Positions 1 to 12,096 of a DNA stretch of 64,000 nt are shown in pieces. Source of the DNA: Quercus robur (lineage: Eukaryota > Streptophyta > Magnoliopsida > Fagales > Fagaceae). The notes under the pieces were generated by a model. The model was not told the DNA's origin and did not search any database. It was given only the letters and a program-made list of their open reading frames with translations. A program made the translations under genes and the position numbers. Position 1 is the stretch's first letter. Each line of letters begins with the position of its first letter. Location: positions 42,249,942-42,313,941 of the forward strand of contig NC_065542.1 in assembly GCF_932294415.1 (NCBI RefSeq), written 5' to 3'.

Positions 1-1034
1 TGCCAATTCAGCTACAAGGCTTTGGCGGGTTTTATGTGATGTTAAATTTTAAAAATTATTGGTATTTATCTAAGGTTTTGTGACTTATATATACGTTTGA
101 TAACATCACTCAAACCAAAAAGTTTGTAAGACTAATGTGAAATAAATATGTAGTATTACTAATATCACTAAAAAATGTCTTTAAAAAATGTATTTAATAT
201 GGCGTTGATAGCCACTGATCAGAATAATCAGCATATTAAATGATATATAATAGTACCTTTTAACACTTTCTTATTCCTTATTTTGTTGCAAGGTAAATAT
301 GCATTAATATGATTGGTTGATAGGCATTTATTCATACATTTTTTTTATTTGAAAAAAAAAAAAAAGTAATGTTCTTCACACATGCATGTTCAAATTTCCA
401 AAATTAAAACAAATTTCAAATCATCTTTCATGCCGAATATATCTAATTCTATGATTGGATTGAGAAATTTGCAACAAAGAAAAATAGGAGAGAAAAATGC
501 TTTCTTTCTTTTTCTTTTTCTTTTTTCGTATTCAGACTACAAAACTATCCTACCTCAGCCGACCCTTTTGCCACATGAGTCATGAACAAAAGTGATTTAG
601 TGAAAAGGAATTTACTTTGAATATGTTTAAAAAAAGGCTTAGGAAAAGTAGGTTTTTTTTTTTATATAAAAATTTGCCTTCAAAACTTATTATTAAAAAA
701 CAAAAAGTGTTATATTTACAGTATTTTTACAATATTTTCACAAAAAAATTTTAGATGGCAAGTTGTTACAGGTTTTTAATTTAAATTCACTACTGAAATT
801 ATTTTCTTACTTACCAATAATAATAAATGATAATCTGCTACTTAAGATTTGTTGTGGAAATGTTGTATATATAATATTTTTCTTAAAAAAAAAAAGCATA
901 ATTCAAAAAAAAGAAAAAGAAAAAAAAAGTAAGTCTTTTGGTCCTTTCCTCTCCTCTCTCATTCGCTCGTACTTTTTGAGAAACAAATGCAGTTATAAAG
1001 TTTATCTGAACTATATATCGATTGTGTCCATACT

Positions 1035-1071
<37 letters not shown>

Positions 1072-1386
1072 GTTTTTCTTCTTCTGTTTTCTTTTTCGTT
1101 TTTTCACTGTTTCGTGTGTCTTCCAGAGCAGCAGAATAAATAGGGCAATAGAAGCCAAAATTGGCAGAAAGGCTGGCAAAGATTTACCTTCCCCATGAGT
1201 GCATGATTTAAGCTTATGCCTGCAATTTCTCTGAAGAAAAGTTTACTCCAAAGGACTAGCCACTGTCCCCTCCCACGTTATTTGCAGTACTTGCAAAATA
1301 CAGTCTATAACTTCACAATAAATGTTGCAGCAAAAATTAAACTCTCACTCTCTCAATGGCATAGACACATGTCTATTGTTTAACCG

Positions 1387-1421
<35 letters not shown>

Positions 1422-3221
1422 GTGGGAAGATTTTGTTAAGTTCTGAACTCACTTCTGAATGATCCAATGAGGAAAATAGGAAGAAAAAAGAAAAAGAAAA
1501 ATATAAGAGGTGGGATGCATGTGCCATTTATATATATAGTGATGAGTGATCTCATTTTTTTATTCAGCAAAAAATAGAGTCTCATTATTGTTTAAGAAGT
1601 TATATTCGTTGACAAGTTCCATTATTAGTGGATTGGAAAGGCCTCTAAAATAAGCTTTAATCTCATGCAGAAGGTTCAAGCATGAATTTTTGAGGGATTG
1701 AGGTGTTTTTTACAAATAAGCTTAGGGAATACCTTGCATATATTCTCAGTGCATGCTGCACTCATTGGCAAAGGAGGCTATGACAATAAAAATGAATAGC
1801 TAAGGAAAAAAGAATTAGGTTCTAGCTTGAAGATCGAACCCCAAAGAATTGGCATTATAAAAACGAGGAAGAATTCAAAATCTGGTGGGTAACAATCTAG
1901 TTCGATGTGAATTAAAAAAAAAAAAAAACATCAAATAAAAATTTTAACATCTCAAAAAAAAATATTATCCACCAAAATTATCAAGCCAACATATCAATCA
2001 TATACAAAAACACAAATATTTACGTGGAAAGCCATTTCTTGTTGAAAAAAAAAATCATGAGACAAATTCCAAATAAATTCACTATTATAAAATCAATCAC
2101 AACATCTTCTCAAGTTAATACCTAATTAAGATTTATACCAAATATACAATAATATCTTTTATCTAAAATTCATATGAAGTACTCATATGAGAATACTCAC
2201 TTTAAATATAACAACTTTGTAATTTTAGCACCCAAAAATCTTTCCATAGAGAAAACCCCAATTTTTCTCTCATTTGTATATGTCTCACTACTAAAGAAAT
2301 TCTACTCTTTTGTTTTTTTTTTTTTTTTTTTGAATTTACACGATACACTAAGACAATTATTTTTTTGCTCTCACACACACGCATGGTCCTTTTTTTACAT
2401 ATTTCTCTGGATTAATTCAAGCGTCACAAATTATCCTTCATTTGCGTACTTTAAATAAACCTCAAAGTAAACCTAAAACTTGTCTCTCTTCTTGCTACCA
2501 ACCAAACCAAAATTCCGCTATCTTCTCTCCTGGTTTTACACTTGATCGATCTTATGATTATTTTTCTCTCCCTACATGGAAGTCCCTTGGCCCAAATCCT
2601 TTACAGCATTGTCTATATATAAGAACTAAAATCCTTTTGCATAGTGGACAATGAATAAAATTAAAAAAAAAAAATCAATAGACTTCCTTCCACTCTAAGG
2701 AATAGCCTTTTTTTCCCACAAAAAGTAACCCCAAAAAATAACCAAGTTCATTTCCTTATTCACCAAAAAGACTTAAATAACTAGGTCATTATTGGAATTT
2801 GTGGTAATTTCCCAACAAACTCTACATTGACTCACATTTCATTAAGTGGTGTTCTTTCCTTTTGGGGTAACTCCACCTTAAACAAAAGCAATCTTTCCTT
2901 GAACCTACAAAAGCTAACTTGTACCAATATATAATCTTCTCTCACACTCCATTAGGACCCACCAATATAATCATGGTACCAAACTTATCATCCATCTTAA
3001 TTCACATAAAAAAAAATACCTAATCACTAAATCAACCAAGCTTTGATATCACTTATTAGTTCACAATCTAGTATTATGTGAATTGAGAAAATCAATTCAA
3101 AATCTTAACCAATTTCCAAAAATATTATCACCAAACTTACTAAGCTAAGATATCAATCATACAAGGACACAATTTTATGTAGAAAACCATTTCTTCTTTA
3201 AAGAAAAACCACAAAAAATTA
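1..3221. other. Intergenic AT-rich stretch
   Basis: I see no gene here. The stretch is AT-rich with poly-A and poly-T runs, including a T run of about 30 at 1387-1415, and a TA microsatellite near 1037-1070. The short open frames are low-complexity and stop-bounded, with no recognisable domain. Confidence 0.6.
1037..1070. repeat. (TA)n microsatellite
   Basis: About 16 uninterrupted TA dinucleotides lie in AT-rich intergenic sequence. Confidence 0.9.
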
Positions 3222-3370
3222 GTCAATTTGGAGTTCGGAAAGGCCAACTTCTAAGACATATAACTCTCTCATCCAGACTCCAAATGCTACAAGACTAGAA
3301 GCTTTAGAAACTACAATATAAGATCTTTCCAATCGCGTCAAAATTAGTCAATTTGGAGTTCGGAAAGGCC
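3221..3370. repeat. Short direct repeat pair
   Basis: A segment of about 27 bases beginning 'ttagtcaatttggagttcgg' occurs at about 3222-3247 and again at about 3344-3370, roughly 120 bases apart. It looks like a local duplication bordering the GC-rich element that follows. Confidence 0.6.
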
Positions 3371-3421
3371 TCCAACCAAGCGCTCAAAGTTCAAGGTTGA
3401 GCAATAGCAAAACCGTTAAAA

Positions 3422-3498
3422 TCTAGAAAGCACGGATGCGGCTGGGAGGGTGCTGCACCTGAGTCCGACGCGGTTGACCGTGCGTCGGTGCTGCGTCT

Positions 3499-3533
<35 letters not shown>

Positions 3534-3946
3534 CCTCGGGTTCGCGTCGACTCGGCTCGATTTGCACTGACGCGGCTCGATTCACGCAGAACTGGGCTGA
3601 TTCGGCCAGAATCAGGCCATATCGGCCATATCGGGTCATATCAGCCGGCGACCAATACGGCCAAAACAGGCCGAAATCGGCCTTGAAATTCACTAGAGCA
3701 GCTGAAATTTTGACCTTAGATGTGTTTCTTGCCTTCTTCTTTCTTTGTTTTGTGAATCAAGTATATTAATGTGTTTTTTAAGAATATTTTAATAGTAAAA
3801 ATATATAGAAAATATAAATAAAAATATTTTTAATAATTTTTTAATCGCCAAGTCCCGTCACACCCGCACCCTACTTTTTCAAAAATTGCCGAGTCCCGCA
3901 TCCGCATCAGCACCCGAGTCCCAAAACGCACCCGTGCTTCATAGAC
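3422..3946. mobile_element. GC-rich element with imperfect terminal inverted repeats
   Basis: The left end reads 'agaaagcacggatgcgg' and the reverse complement of the right end reads 'tatgaagcacgggtgcg', an imperfect inverted repeat. Subterminal CG-rich motifs such as 'gagtccgacgcgg' and 'cgagtcccgcatccgcatc' occur at both ends. The G+C content is far above the surroundings. No transposase is present, and I could not define a TSD, so superfamily is unassigned. The two open frames over it (3391-3769) are poly-T-driven artefacts. Confidence 0.45.
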
Positions 3947-5389
3947 TTAAAAAATATATATAATTATGGCAAATGACCATTGTCAATGCACTAAGTTGAC
4001 GTCCTTTCGGCTCAACTTTGATTTTTCATGATTTTCATCCCAATCAAATATCTGTCTTAGGGCTCAAATTAAAATTGGTATCGACAATAACGATAAGATA
4101 TTGTAACTTTTGAAAAGAAACTCTTCATATATCCATGTTGATACCACTTGAAGCCTTGTGAGTTTAGATAGCTTTTTCTAAAAGTTATTCACCAATTATG
4201 TAATAATAACTGCTCTAGAAGTTCATGACACTTACCAAGAGACGTTATTTTAAGGAAAATGTTTCCTCTCTCTCTCTCTCTCTCAAACGCCACCATTCAT
4301 ACTTTTTTTATTTAGGGTCATACTAACAAGTGTCCTTAGAGTATTAGTTAATAATCCAGTTAGAGAAAGTTTTTATGAGAAAAGAAAAAAAATCAATTAA
4401 TGTTTTGACAGCTTTTTTATTCCCTATAAAAGTGATGTTTAAACTTTCCTAAAATGAATTGTTAATCAATGTCCTAAGGGCATTTGTTAGCATTTCCTTT
4501 ATTTAAATAAAACTTTGCTTAGGGAAATGTTGTAAAATAGTTTCAATGATAACTGCCACTTGTAGTGATATATTTCAATATTTTCTATCTCACTAGCTTC
4601 AAATTAATTGTCATTACCGGAATTTTCAACAAACATTTTTTTATACGTGTTCTTCTCCACAAGCATAAGTTTTTGAATAGTAATTTCAATATATAACTTT
4701 TTCAATATGTTGTCTTTTAGTTAAGGAATAGTATGATAATTTGAACTCTATATACGATATGTATCTTTCCTTTTGAACTAATATATTCTTTTAAAACATT
4801 TAAAATAGGAACCTTGACAGAAGATATTGTGGCTTTTGGATCATACATTTTTACATGTTCACTTAAAAGTTACTGCACTCTTACAAATATACATGACTTT
4901 TGAAAAAAAAATCACATATTCACTTAAAAACTATTAATGAAACCCAACGACCCTAACTAGAAGGCATTACTTAAACAAAAAGCAACTTGGTAAATAAAAT
5001 GCTCATACTACTAAAAGTCAGGCTTCTTAATCAACACGTATTCAACAAAAATATTTTAATAATAAATCAATTTATTGATTAATTTCTTTATTTAAAATAT
5101 TTCTAATCATTCAAATGTATATAGGACATAAATCTTTAAGTACAACTTATTGTTATAAATTTATCTTCAAAACAACATAGTTTCTAAACTAGTAAAAAAA
5201 ATCGTTGGCTATGAAATGTATGAGAAAACTTATAGTGTATGACCTCTACCTTTTTCCATACTTCTTCACTTCAAATCTCTCCTCATCACCCATTGAAACT
5301 TGATAATACACAGCGCCCATTTTCTATTTGCTTTGAAAATAAGATTGAAGAATTTAAGAAATTAAGAGGAGTGGAACCTTCAAAGCACT
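3947..5389. other. Intergenic AT-rich stretch
   Basis: Nothing coding is visible. There is a short CT run near 4267-4285 and AT-rich sequence with scattered stop codons in all frames. Confidence 0.55.
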
Positions 5390-5397
5390 ATTGGTGC

Positions 5398-5760
5398 CAG
5401 GGACGGAACCAGGATTCATACCTGAGGGGGGCAAAGCTTAAAACCAAAAAAAAAAATTATGAAAATAAAAATTAGCATCTATTTCATATTCAACAAAATA
5501 CTACATACAAAATAAGTATTTCTTAAATATTTCATATTATAAAACACATCAACAAAGTATAACATACAAAATGAGTGTTTCTTATTTTGTGTGCGATTTT
5601 TGTTTAGTCCATATTTATTTTTTTATTTTGTTTTTGTAGTTAAAGAGGCATGAATTTTATTTATTTATTTATTTTCTTGTAGATCAATATCTAAATATTT
5701 TAGAAGAGGAGAGACAAATATATATATATATAAGGGCAAATCTTAATTTTTTTATACTAG

Positions 5761-5791
<31 letters not shown>

Positions 5792-5850
5792 GTAGGGGGG
5801 GGGGGGGGGGGGCAATTGCCCCCTTCTGCCCCAACGTAGATCCGTCCCTG
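5398..5850. mobile_element. Non-autonomous hAT-like transposon with perfect 8-bp TSD
   Basis: The termini are inverted: the left end begins 'cagggacggaacc' and the reverse complement of the right end begins 'cagggacggatct'. Both sides are flanked by the identical 8-mer 'attggtgc' (5390-5397 and 5851-5858). An 8-bp TSD with CAGGG-type ends is characteristic of the hAT superfamily. The element is 453 bp, has no transposase frame, and contains poly-T (about 5761-5787) and poly-G (about 5797-5812) runs. Confidence 0.85.
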
Positions 5851-5859
5851 ATTGGTGCG

Positions 5860-6456
5860 TTCCTAAAGGTTTCCAATAGGGATATTTTGGGCAAAAGTAA
5901 GTTGCCTCAAAAGTAGAGAGCTTGGAAAGCAAACGACCTCTGTGAGACCGTCAACTTCACAAGAAGGTGACGGAGGAAACACATCTTTAGTAAACTGACG
6001 ACACTATCAACTAATGACGCCACCATAAACCGATGGGTGACCATAAGGCCAATGGGGTGGGAAAGCTAACGAGTCCTGTGTGCCCTTGCTTGGTCCTCAT
6101 GAATACTCATATATGGAAATACCTTGTACATCACGCACAAAGACCTTATCACATACGTATCTTCCCTATATAGAAAGACACCCTAGGATCTCGAAAACCC
6201 TAATGCCAAATCTTCTCTACAAGGAAAGATCTCTACTTTCAAGGGATCTTGGTTCACTACTCGCTACTATATAAATACCAAACCTTCTCTTTCCTCAAGT
6301 ACGCAGAAAATCTCTAACTCTCTCACTATAGAGTTCTTAGAGATTTCTCATTCACTAACTTGACCTTTGAACGATTCTTGGCCGGTACCACACCGGTGCC
6401 TTCTGTTTGGTGTGATTTGGGGCCTATAACTCACTGACGATTTTAGTACATCATCA
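5860..6456 (+). repeat. Degenerate LTR remnant
   Basis: This stretch ends in '...tacatca' directly before a primer-binding-site-like motif, as an LTR does. A TATA-like 'actatataaata' lies at about 6266-6277 and is followed by a pyrimidine-rich leader. I could not find the partner LTR or the left boundary, so the start is approximate. Confidence 0.45.
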
Positions 6457-6850
6457 ATTGGCACCGTCTGTGGGGAAGGATGACTGTGATTGGCCATACC
6501 ACCGCCTCTGAGACAAAAGATTTGCATGGTCCAAACACGTTCGATGGCTACCATCAACCAGGAAACAGAGAATCCGTCCAATGCCTTGGAAAGATAGGTA
6601 CAAACCCTGGCTGCAGCGGTAGGGCGACTTACCTAGCACAATTATGAGTTGGAGCAACAGCTAAACCAAAAGAACGAGCGACGCCAAGAAGGCCAATGCG
6701 ACGAGCGGGACGTCGATGAGCAAAATGGTAGTCACCTACCAACAGGGGACAGATAGGAGAGGGAAGACCAAAAAGAAAGTAACATCCCCAGCAGAAGGGA
6801 TGGTCTAGAGGATACTACCCACCCCTCCGAAATGGAAGTTAGTGCAATGC
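6457..6850 (+). pseudogene. LTR-retrotransposon primer-binding site and start of a gag remnant
   Basis: 'attggcaccgtctgtgggga' at 6457-6476 is a primer-binding-site form seen in plant Ty3/gypsy elements. It is followed by sequence that looks like the beginning of a gag reading frame, with basic and glutamine-rich residues, interrupted by stops. It fades into unrelated AT-rich sequence near 6850. There is no pol. I read this as the stub of a truncated element whose 3' part has been lost. Confidence 0.45.
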
Positions 6851-8778
6851 GCATATAGGCAATCAACACAGGTTTGTCTTCATATGAGCAGTTGGCAAAA
6901 GACACAAATCTATTTTCTGGTTTTTTCTCAAAATTGCTCTACTCTCATATGAAGAGAGATTGTCAATTAATTTTCCAAATTTTGTTGTGTGAATGGAGGA
7001 TGTTCCACCATCTCTTTATCCTATCCTTCATGCCGGTAAGGCTAACTTGGTTTAAATAATATTGGAAGTCTTGTTTCTCAAAAAAAAGTAAGCAATCTTA
7101 TTTAAAATAGTTTGAATCTATAGCCTTATAATGACTTTAATATATATTTTACATAATTTATAATAATCTCATTAGTTATATGGTATAAAGGAAAATATTG
7201 TAGTACTCACAGTCACAGTTACGTGATGACTATGGTCTATGACTATTCGACTGTCATTTTATTGCTTTCCTTTTGTTCATTAAGCATTATTTTAAATATT
7301 TGACCACTTGTTTCAGTTTTACTAAACATATTTTTTATGTTCTTCTATATGATCTAATTAATTTCTAACTTGTGTTTCATATTTTTAGTGTGCTATTCTT
7401 TTAGATACAACTGGAGGAAACTCTCGGCCAATCCAAGATCAAACTTGTTATATGGAAATTTTCAAACGTCATATATGTTTTAAATTGTGTGTGTGTGTTT
7501 TTTAAATTTTCGTAATAAATATTATAAGACTCGATTTTTAACTATTGTGTTTGGGTCTTAAAAGCTATGTTAATCGGGGCATTCATAACCTAATACTGAT
7601 ATCTTTAGGAGTTGAATTTCATATTAGATTATATTTATATTTCTCTTTTTTGTTATTCTATATATTATGTGGGCTGTGATGTTAGATACTAATAAGAAAG
7701 ATATCAATCTTTTTTCCCCTCAAACTAACATTGTATGCTTAAATGAGTTTTGGGATTTGTATAAAATTATCTTTTAAATGTGGTCTTTTAAACTTACATT
7801 GCATTGTCACTATTAGGAAAAAACAAAATACAAGATTGATGGTTAAGTCAATGGTTGGTCTTTTAGACTAAGGTTAATTCTACGTAAAGAGATATTGATT
7901 TTTTAAAGTTACTAAAAACAAATATAGCTCTCTCTACAATTACACACTAATTCACATTTTCAAGACATTTTTGCCTTACCCTTTTAGCTTATAAACCCTT
8001 AGGGCAATTCTTAACTAATTAGGTAATAACTAGATATAGGTGACCAATCACACCTAGAAAACATAATAATTGGTGATGAGTCTAAAATAGGAAGATAATG
8101 AATATATACTTAGATCCACATCACCCTAGTGTTGGACACAAACGGCACACTTGGACTATGTGTCCTCCCTCTCTCTCAATTTGACCCACCATTAAACCTA
8201 CTATTGTCCTCTACCATTTTCTTGATCTAACCTAGCCAAGACCCAACTTCTTTCTGTCAATCTGATTGGCAACAGTTCTAAGGAATCACAGAGGCATTGT
8301 GCCACGGCAGGGATTCTCTTTATGTTTATTACTTGATCTCAAACATGACCAGAACATGGGGTTTTTGGGTTGAGATGAAATGTGCCAAGATGAAGTTGGG
8401 TTGATGTGAAATGGGTTTTCAGGGTTGAGGAGAAATGCTATTGCAATTTTTCATTGAATTTAGTTTGAATTTCTATTGATTTTTGGTCAATTTTATGTTT
8501 AGATCATTCTTGCTTTATGGTGAAGAGAATAGGCAACTGAGAATGATTGGAGCTGAGATGGGAGAGCTGATGAGATGGGAGATCTGAGGCAAAATGAACG
8601 AGGAGGGAGAAGAAAAGGAGAGGAGTTCAGTTTGTTATTTTAGTAGCAATTTATTTGGTCCTTATTATTTTACAATTACAATCAATTTAGTCTTTACTGT
8701 AAACTTACCAACGGAAAATGTTTACGTGGAAAATAGATTACACAGTTGACACATATGATATTTAAAAGATTAACTTAG
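6851..8778. other. Intergenic AT-rich stretch
   Basis: No gene, RNA gene or clear transposon terminus is visible. Open frames are short and low-complexity. Confidence 0.55.
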
Positions 8779-8948
8779 CCTCCGTTTGGATACTAATGAA
8801 AAATGAAAATTATTTCACTATTCAACTTATTTTTTCTACTATTCATGGTCCCACTGCACTATTTCAGTTAACTTTTACTTTTATCTACTGTACTTTTCAA
8901 CAATAAGTTTTTAGTTTCAGCAAAACAAATGGTATCTAAAACAGACCC
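8779..8948. mobile_element. MITE-like copy 1 (short derivative)
   Basis: The ends are inverted: 'ccgtttggatac' on the left and 'gtatctaaaacagac' on the right. The interior shares 'ctattcatggtcccactgca' and 'agtttcagcaaaa' with copies at 11813-12096, 15144-15428 and 24742-25086. At 170 bp it is shorter than the others and is probably internally deleted. Confidence 0.5.
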
Positions 8949-9479
8949 TTAATTGTGCAATTCATTTGACATATCGGCAATTTTTTTGTTAGTGAATTGG
9001 GTAAACAATGAATTATCCGCAAGTTGAAAATAACGAATCAAATTGACTATTATCAACTATATTGATAATCTCAAAATATAAGAACAAAAATTGTATTTTC
9101 ACCTAAATTTTAATTTTAATTTTAATTTTTTTTGAAGAAACCCACTTAAAAAAAAAAAATCGAAAATTGCTCGGCTTTTTATAAAAATAACTTTAGTGCA
9201 ATATTAAAATGTATCTAAAGAATGTCCTTAATTAATTATATTATATATTTGATGTTGGATTTAGGTGCAGTAGAATTAGAATATCTCAGTACAGAGTACT
9301 GTACAGGTAGCATCTCCATATACTACTGATATACTTAAGTTTACTGTTGGAATGCCCTTATCTCTCGTACGAGAAATCCGCATTCTATGGTCAATCTGAC
9401 GGGACGTACCATTTTGATTTTTGACCAAAAAAGATATAATATATTACAATAAAATAATATAAAAATGAAAAGAAAAGAA
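8949..9479. other. Intergenic AT-rich stretch
   Basis: Nothing recognisable is visible. The stretch leads into the promoter-like island that follows. Confidence 0.5.
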
Positions 9480-9930
9480 GTGAAGTGGGACCCAATCTGG
9501 GGTATGGGCCCTCACAACCGTGCAATACCTCACGTGCACTGCTGTCACATATGTCGGCTACAGTGACATGCCCAAAACACACAGTCCCATCACTTCCGTC
9601 AATATCACAGAGAGAGAGAGGTCGTCCTTCTTTTTCACTCCTCACTTCACTCACTACACTAGCCCACCACCACGTAGACATGCCACGTGGCGTCCTTTAG
9701 ATGAGGAAGGACTGGGACCTCCAAGAACGTTAATCGCACGAACTTGGTGTTGTGTCCCCATCATCAATGCCCCTCTCTCGGCTTGGCTTTTCCTCATTCT
9801 AATAAATCATTTCTTTTACTCTAAGATCACGGACACTGGTTGTGTTGTAGGGTTCCACTCCCACCCTCCATGCCCTTTTTTTCCTTCTTCCCTCTTTTTC
9901 AAAAATTAAAGAAAATGCTAAACCTACCCA
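9480..9930. promoter_or_regulatory. Promoter-like island with two CACGTG G-boxes, no adjacent gene
   Basis: This roughly 450-bp block is less AT-rich than its surroundings. It has palindromic G-boxes CACGTG at 9531-9536 and 9684-9689, the second within 'ccacgtggcg' (an ABRE-like G-box), plus a further ACGT core at about 9672. A GA run (about 9611-9621) and CT-rich leader-like sequence follow. Plant bZIP and bHLH factors bind G-boxes. No convincing coding exon follows on either strand, so this may be an orphaned promoter or a transposed copy. Confidence 0.3.
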
Positions 9931-10532
9931 TTATTTTACAAACTATTGAATAGTTATTGGGAATTAAAAACATGTTAGCCATGAGCTTAAACAAAAACAA
10001 GTAAGAATTTGTTACATCAATAGTTTATACTTGTAATATTATTAAAAAAAAATTAATAAACACCTTGACTTGAAAATCTCAAGAATTTAGATTCAACATA
10101 AGTATAGTAATGCGAAGCCCACAATAAATTCTAGATAACAAGCTAATACTAGTTTTAAATTAGGTCTACCACTAACATAATTTTTTTAACCATTAAAAAC
10201 CGCTAGCCACTTAAATATGTTGTGGACATAGCATTTTTCACAAAAATAATATTGCTTCCCAAACATAATCCTTAACCCCTTAAACAAAAAAATAATAATA
10301 AAATAAAAGTCCAAAAATAGTCCAAACAAAAACAATTGAAAAAGAAAATGTTTAACAAAAAAACCCATTAAAAAAAATAAAAAATCCTAATTATTCAAAT
10401 TCGTAACTCGTTCAACTCATTCCGTAAAACATAATCTCTAATCTCATTTTACTAAAAAAAAGTATTAGGAGAGATACTGTGATTGTGAATTCTCCTTGAT
10501 GACTTAGCTCACAATCGCAGCAACTATCATTC

Positions 10533-10578
<46 letters not shown>

Positions 10579-11812
10579 ATTTTTCTCGTTTATATCATTA
10601 TTTTAGACTTTTTCTCACTTTATTTCTCTCATTTCAACATTCTCAATTCTCACTTTATCTCTCATCAATCTCTTTTTGCTTTTTTATTTTACTGGTAGAA
10701 GGAAATTGTAAAAATTCATGTATTTTTTTTTTTTTTGATGATGTCAATATATTCAAGTTCTCTTTTTATTAAAAAAAAAAAGTTCTCTTTTTATTAAATT
10801 GTATATAATTTAAGTTTCTTAACGGCTACTCTAGAAACAGATCCTTGGGCGACTGCTAAGTTCATGTTAAAACAAGTTTGAGCTTGTTCACGAGTTATTT
10901 AATTAACTTATTCTATTTCTATACTAAGTAAAACCATAAATATCCTTCTCAAAAAAAAAAAAAAAAAGAGTAAAACCATAATATAGTTTTTTTTTTTACC
11001 TTTTTACAAATCTATGAAACTTTCCCATGAATGGATTGTTTCTTAATTTGATGTCAAATGGACATATTTACAAACTTGCATAATCCAATTTTAAGTCTAT
11101 ATAAGTACTTTCTATAGAAAAAAAAAGTTTATTAAAGTAAATTTTAGACAAGTGTGTGTATTAAATCAAGCCTCATGTTCACAAACTATTTATGAACACA
11201 TTATTATGTTTGAATTTAGTTTGTTTAATATTCAAACATAAACTTAGATTTGAGCTTGGCTTGTTTGCCAAACAAACGAATATAAACAAATGTCTTGCTG
11301 AGTTGAGCTCAAGAACAGTTTGGTTCATTTGCAAAGTTAAAAAAAATAAAAATAAAAAATAAAAAAATCCACAATTGTCATGTACTAAATTTTTATAAGT
11401 TGTTATTAGTAGATTAAAAAAAAGTAACATTAGTAATCGATTTATATGAGACCAATAAAAATGTGTCAACTTAACTATAGTGAAAATTGTTATATTTGAA
11501 ATTATTAACAATGTGTCAAGTTATTATTGATAGGTAAAAAAATTATTTAGTGGTAAGTATTAAATATTTTTGTGTTTGAAAATATCAATGTGTCAAGTTC
11601 TTACTCTCAAATAAAAAAATTAAGTGATAAATCTAAATGAGAACCAATTAAAAAAATACTTAATTATTATAAAAGAGTAATCTTTCTTTCACCAAATTTA
11701 AGTGATAAATCTAGATGGTAGATCGTTACTAATTCTAATTTAAACTCAACATTAATATCACATTTTTACCCACAATAATAACTTACTACCTAAAATATAT
11801 CATGAAATTATT
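9931..11812. other. Intergenic AT-rich stretch
   Basis: No gene is visible. The stretch contains a (CT)n tract of about 40 bases at 10536-10576 and several A or T runs. Confidence 0.55.
10536..10576. repeat. (CT)n microsatellite
   Basis: About 20 CT dinucleotides are uninterrupted. Confidence 0.9.
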
Positions 11813-12096
11813 CTGTTTGGATTGAACTTATTGTTGCTGAAACTGAAAACTGAAAACTGAAAACTGAAAACACTGTAGCAAAATTATTTTTAAATGTGTG
11901 AATAGTATCGTGGGACCTATTTTTAATATTTTTTAATCTGTAAACAGTGCCAAATAGTGTATGAACAGTATCAAACAGTGTATGAACAGTACCCTTGTCC
12001 CCCTAAAGCAGAAACGGTGCAGAAAAAAAAAAAAAAAAAAAAAAAAAAAAACGCAAAACGCAAAACGCAGACTCCACTTTCAGCTGGATCCAAACG
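11813..12096. mobile_element. MITE-like copy 2
   Basis: The left end 'ctgtttggattgaactta' and the right end 'ctggatccaaacg' are inverted. The interior has 'ctgaaaac' four times, a 'gtgtgaatagtatcgtggga' block, repeated 'tgtatgaacagta' and a poly-A run. It is related to the copies at 8.8, 15.1 and 24.7 kb. Confidence 0.55.

Noticed and set aside
883..1179. Overlapping small open frames on both strands near 0.8-1.2 kb
   Set aside because: They are low-complexity, driven by TA and A/T runs, with isoleucine/tyrosine repeats and no splice or homology support.
6348..6657. Minus-strand open frames near 6.4-6.6 kb
   Set aside because: They lie antisense to the retrotransposon primer site and gag start, which explains the sequence better.
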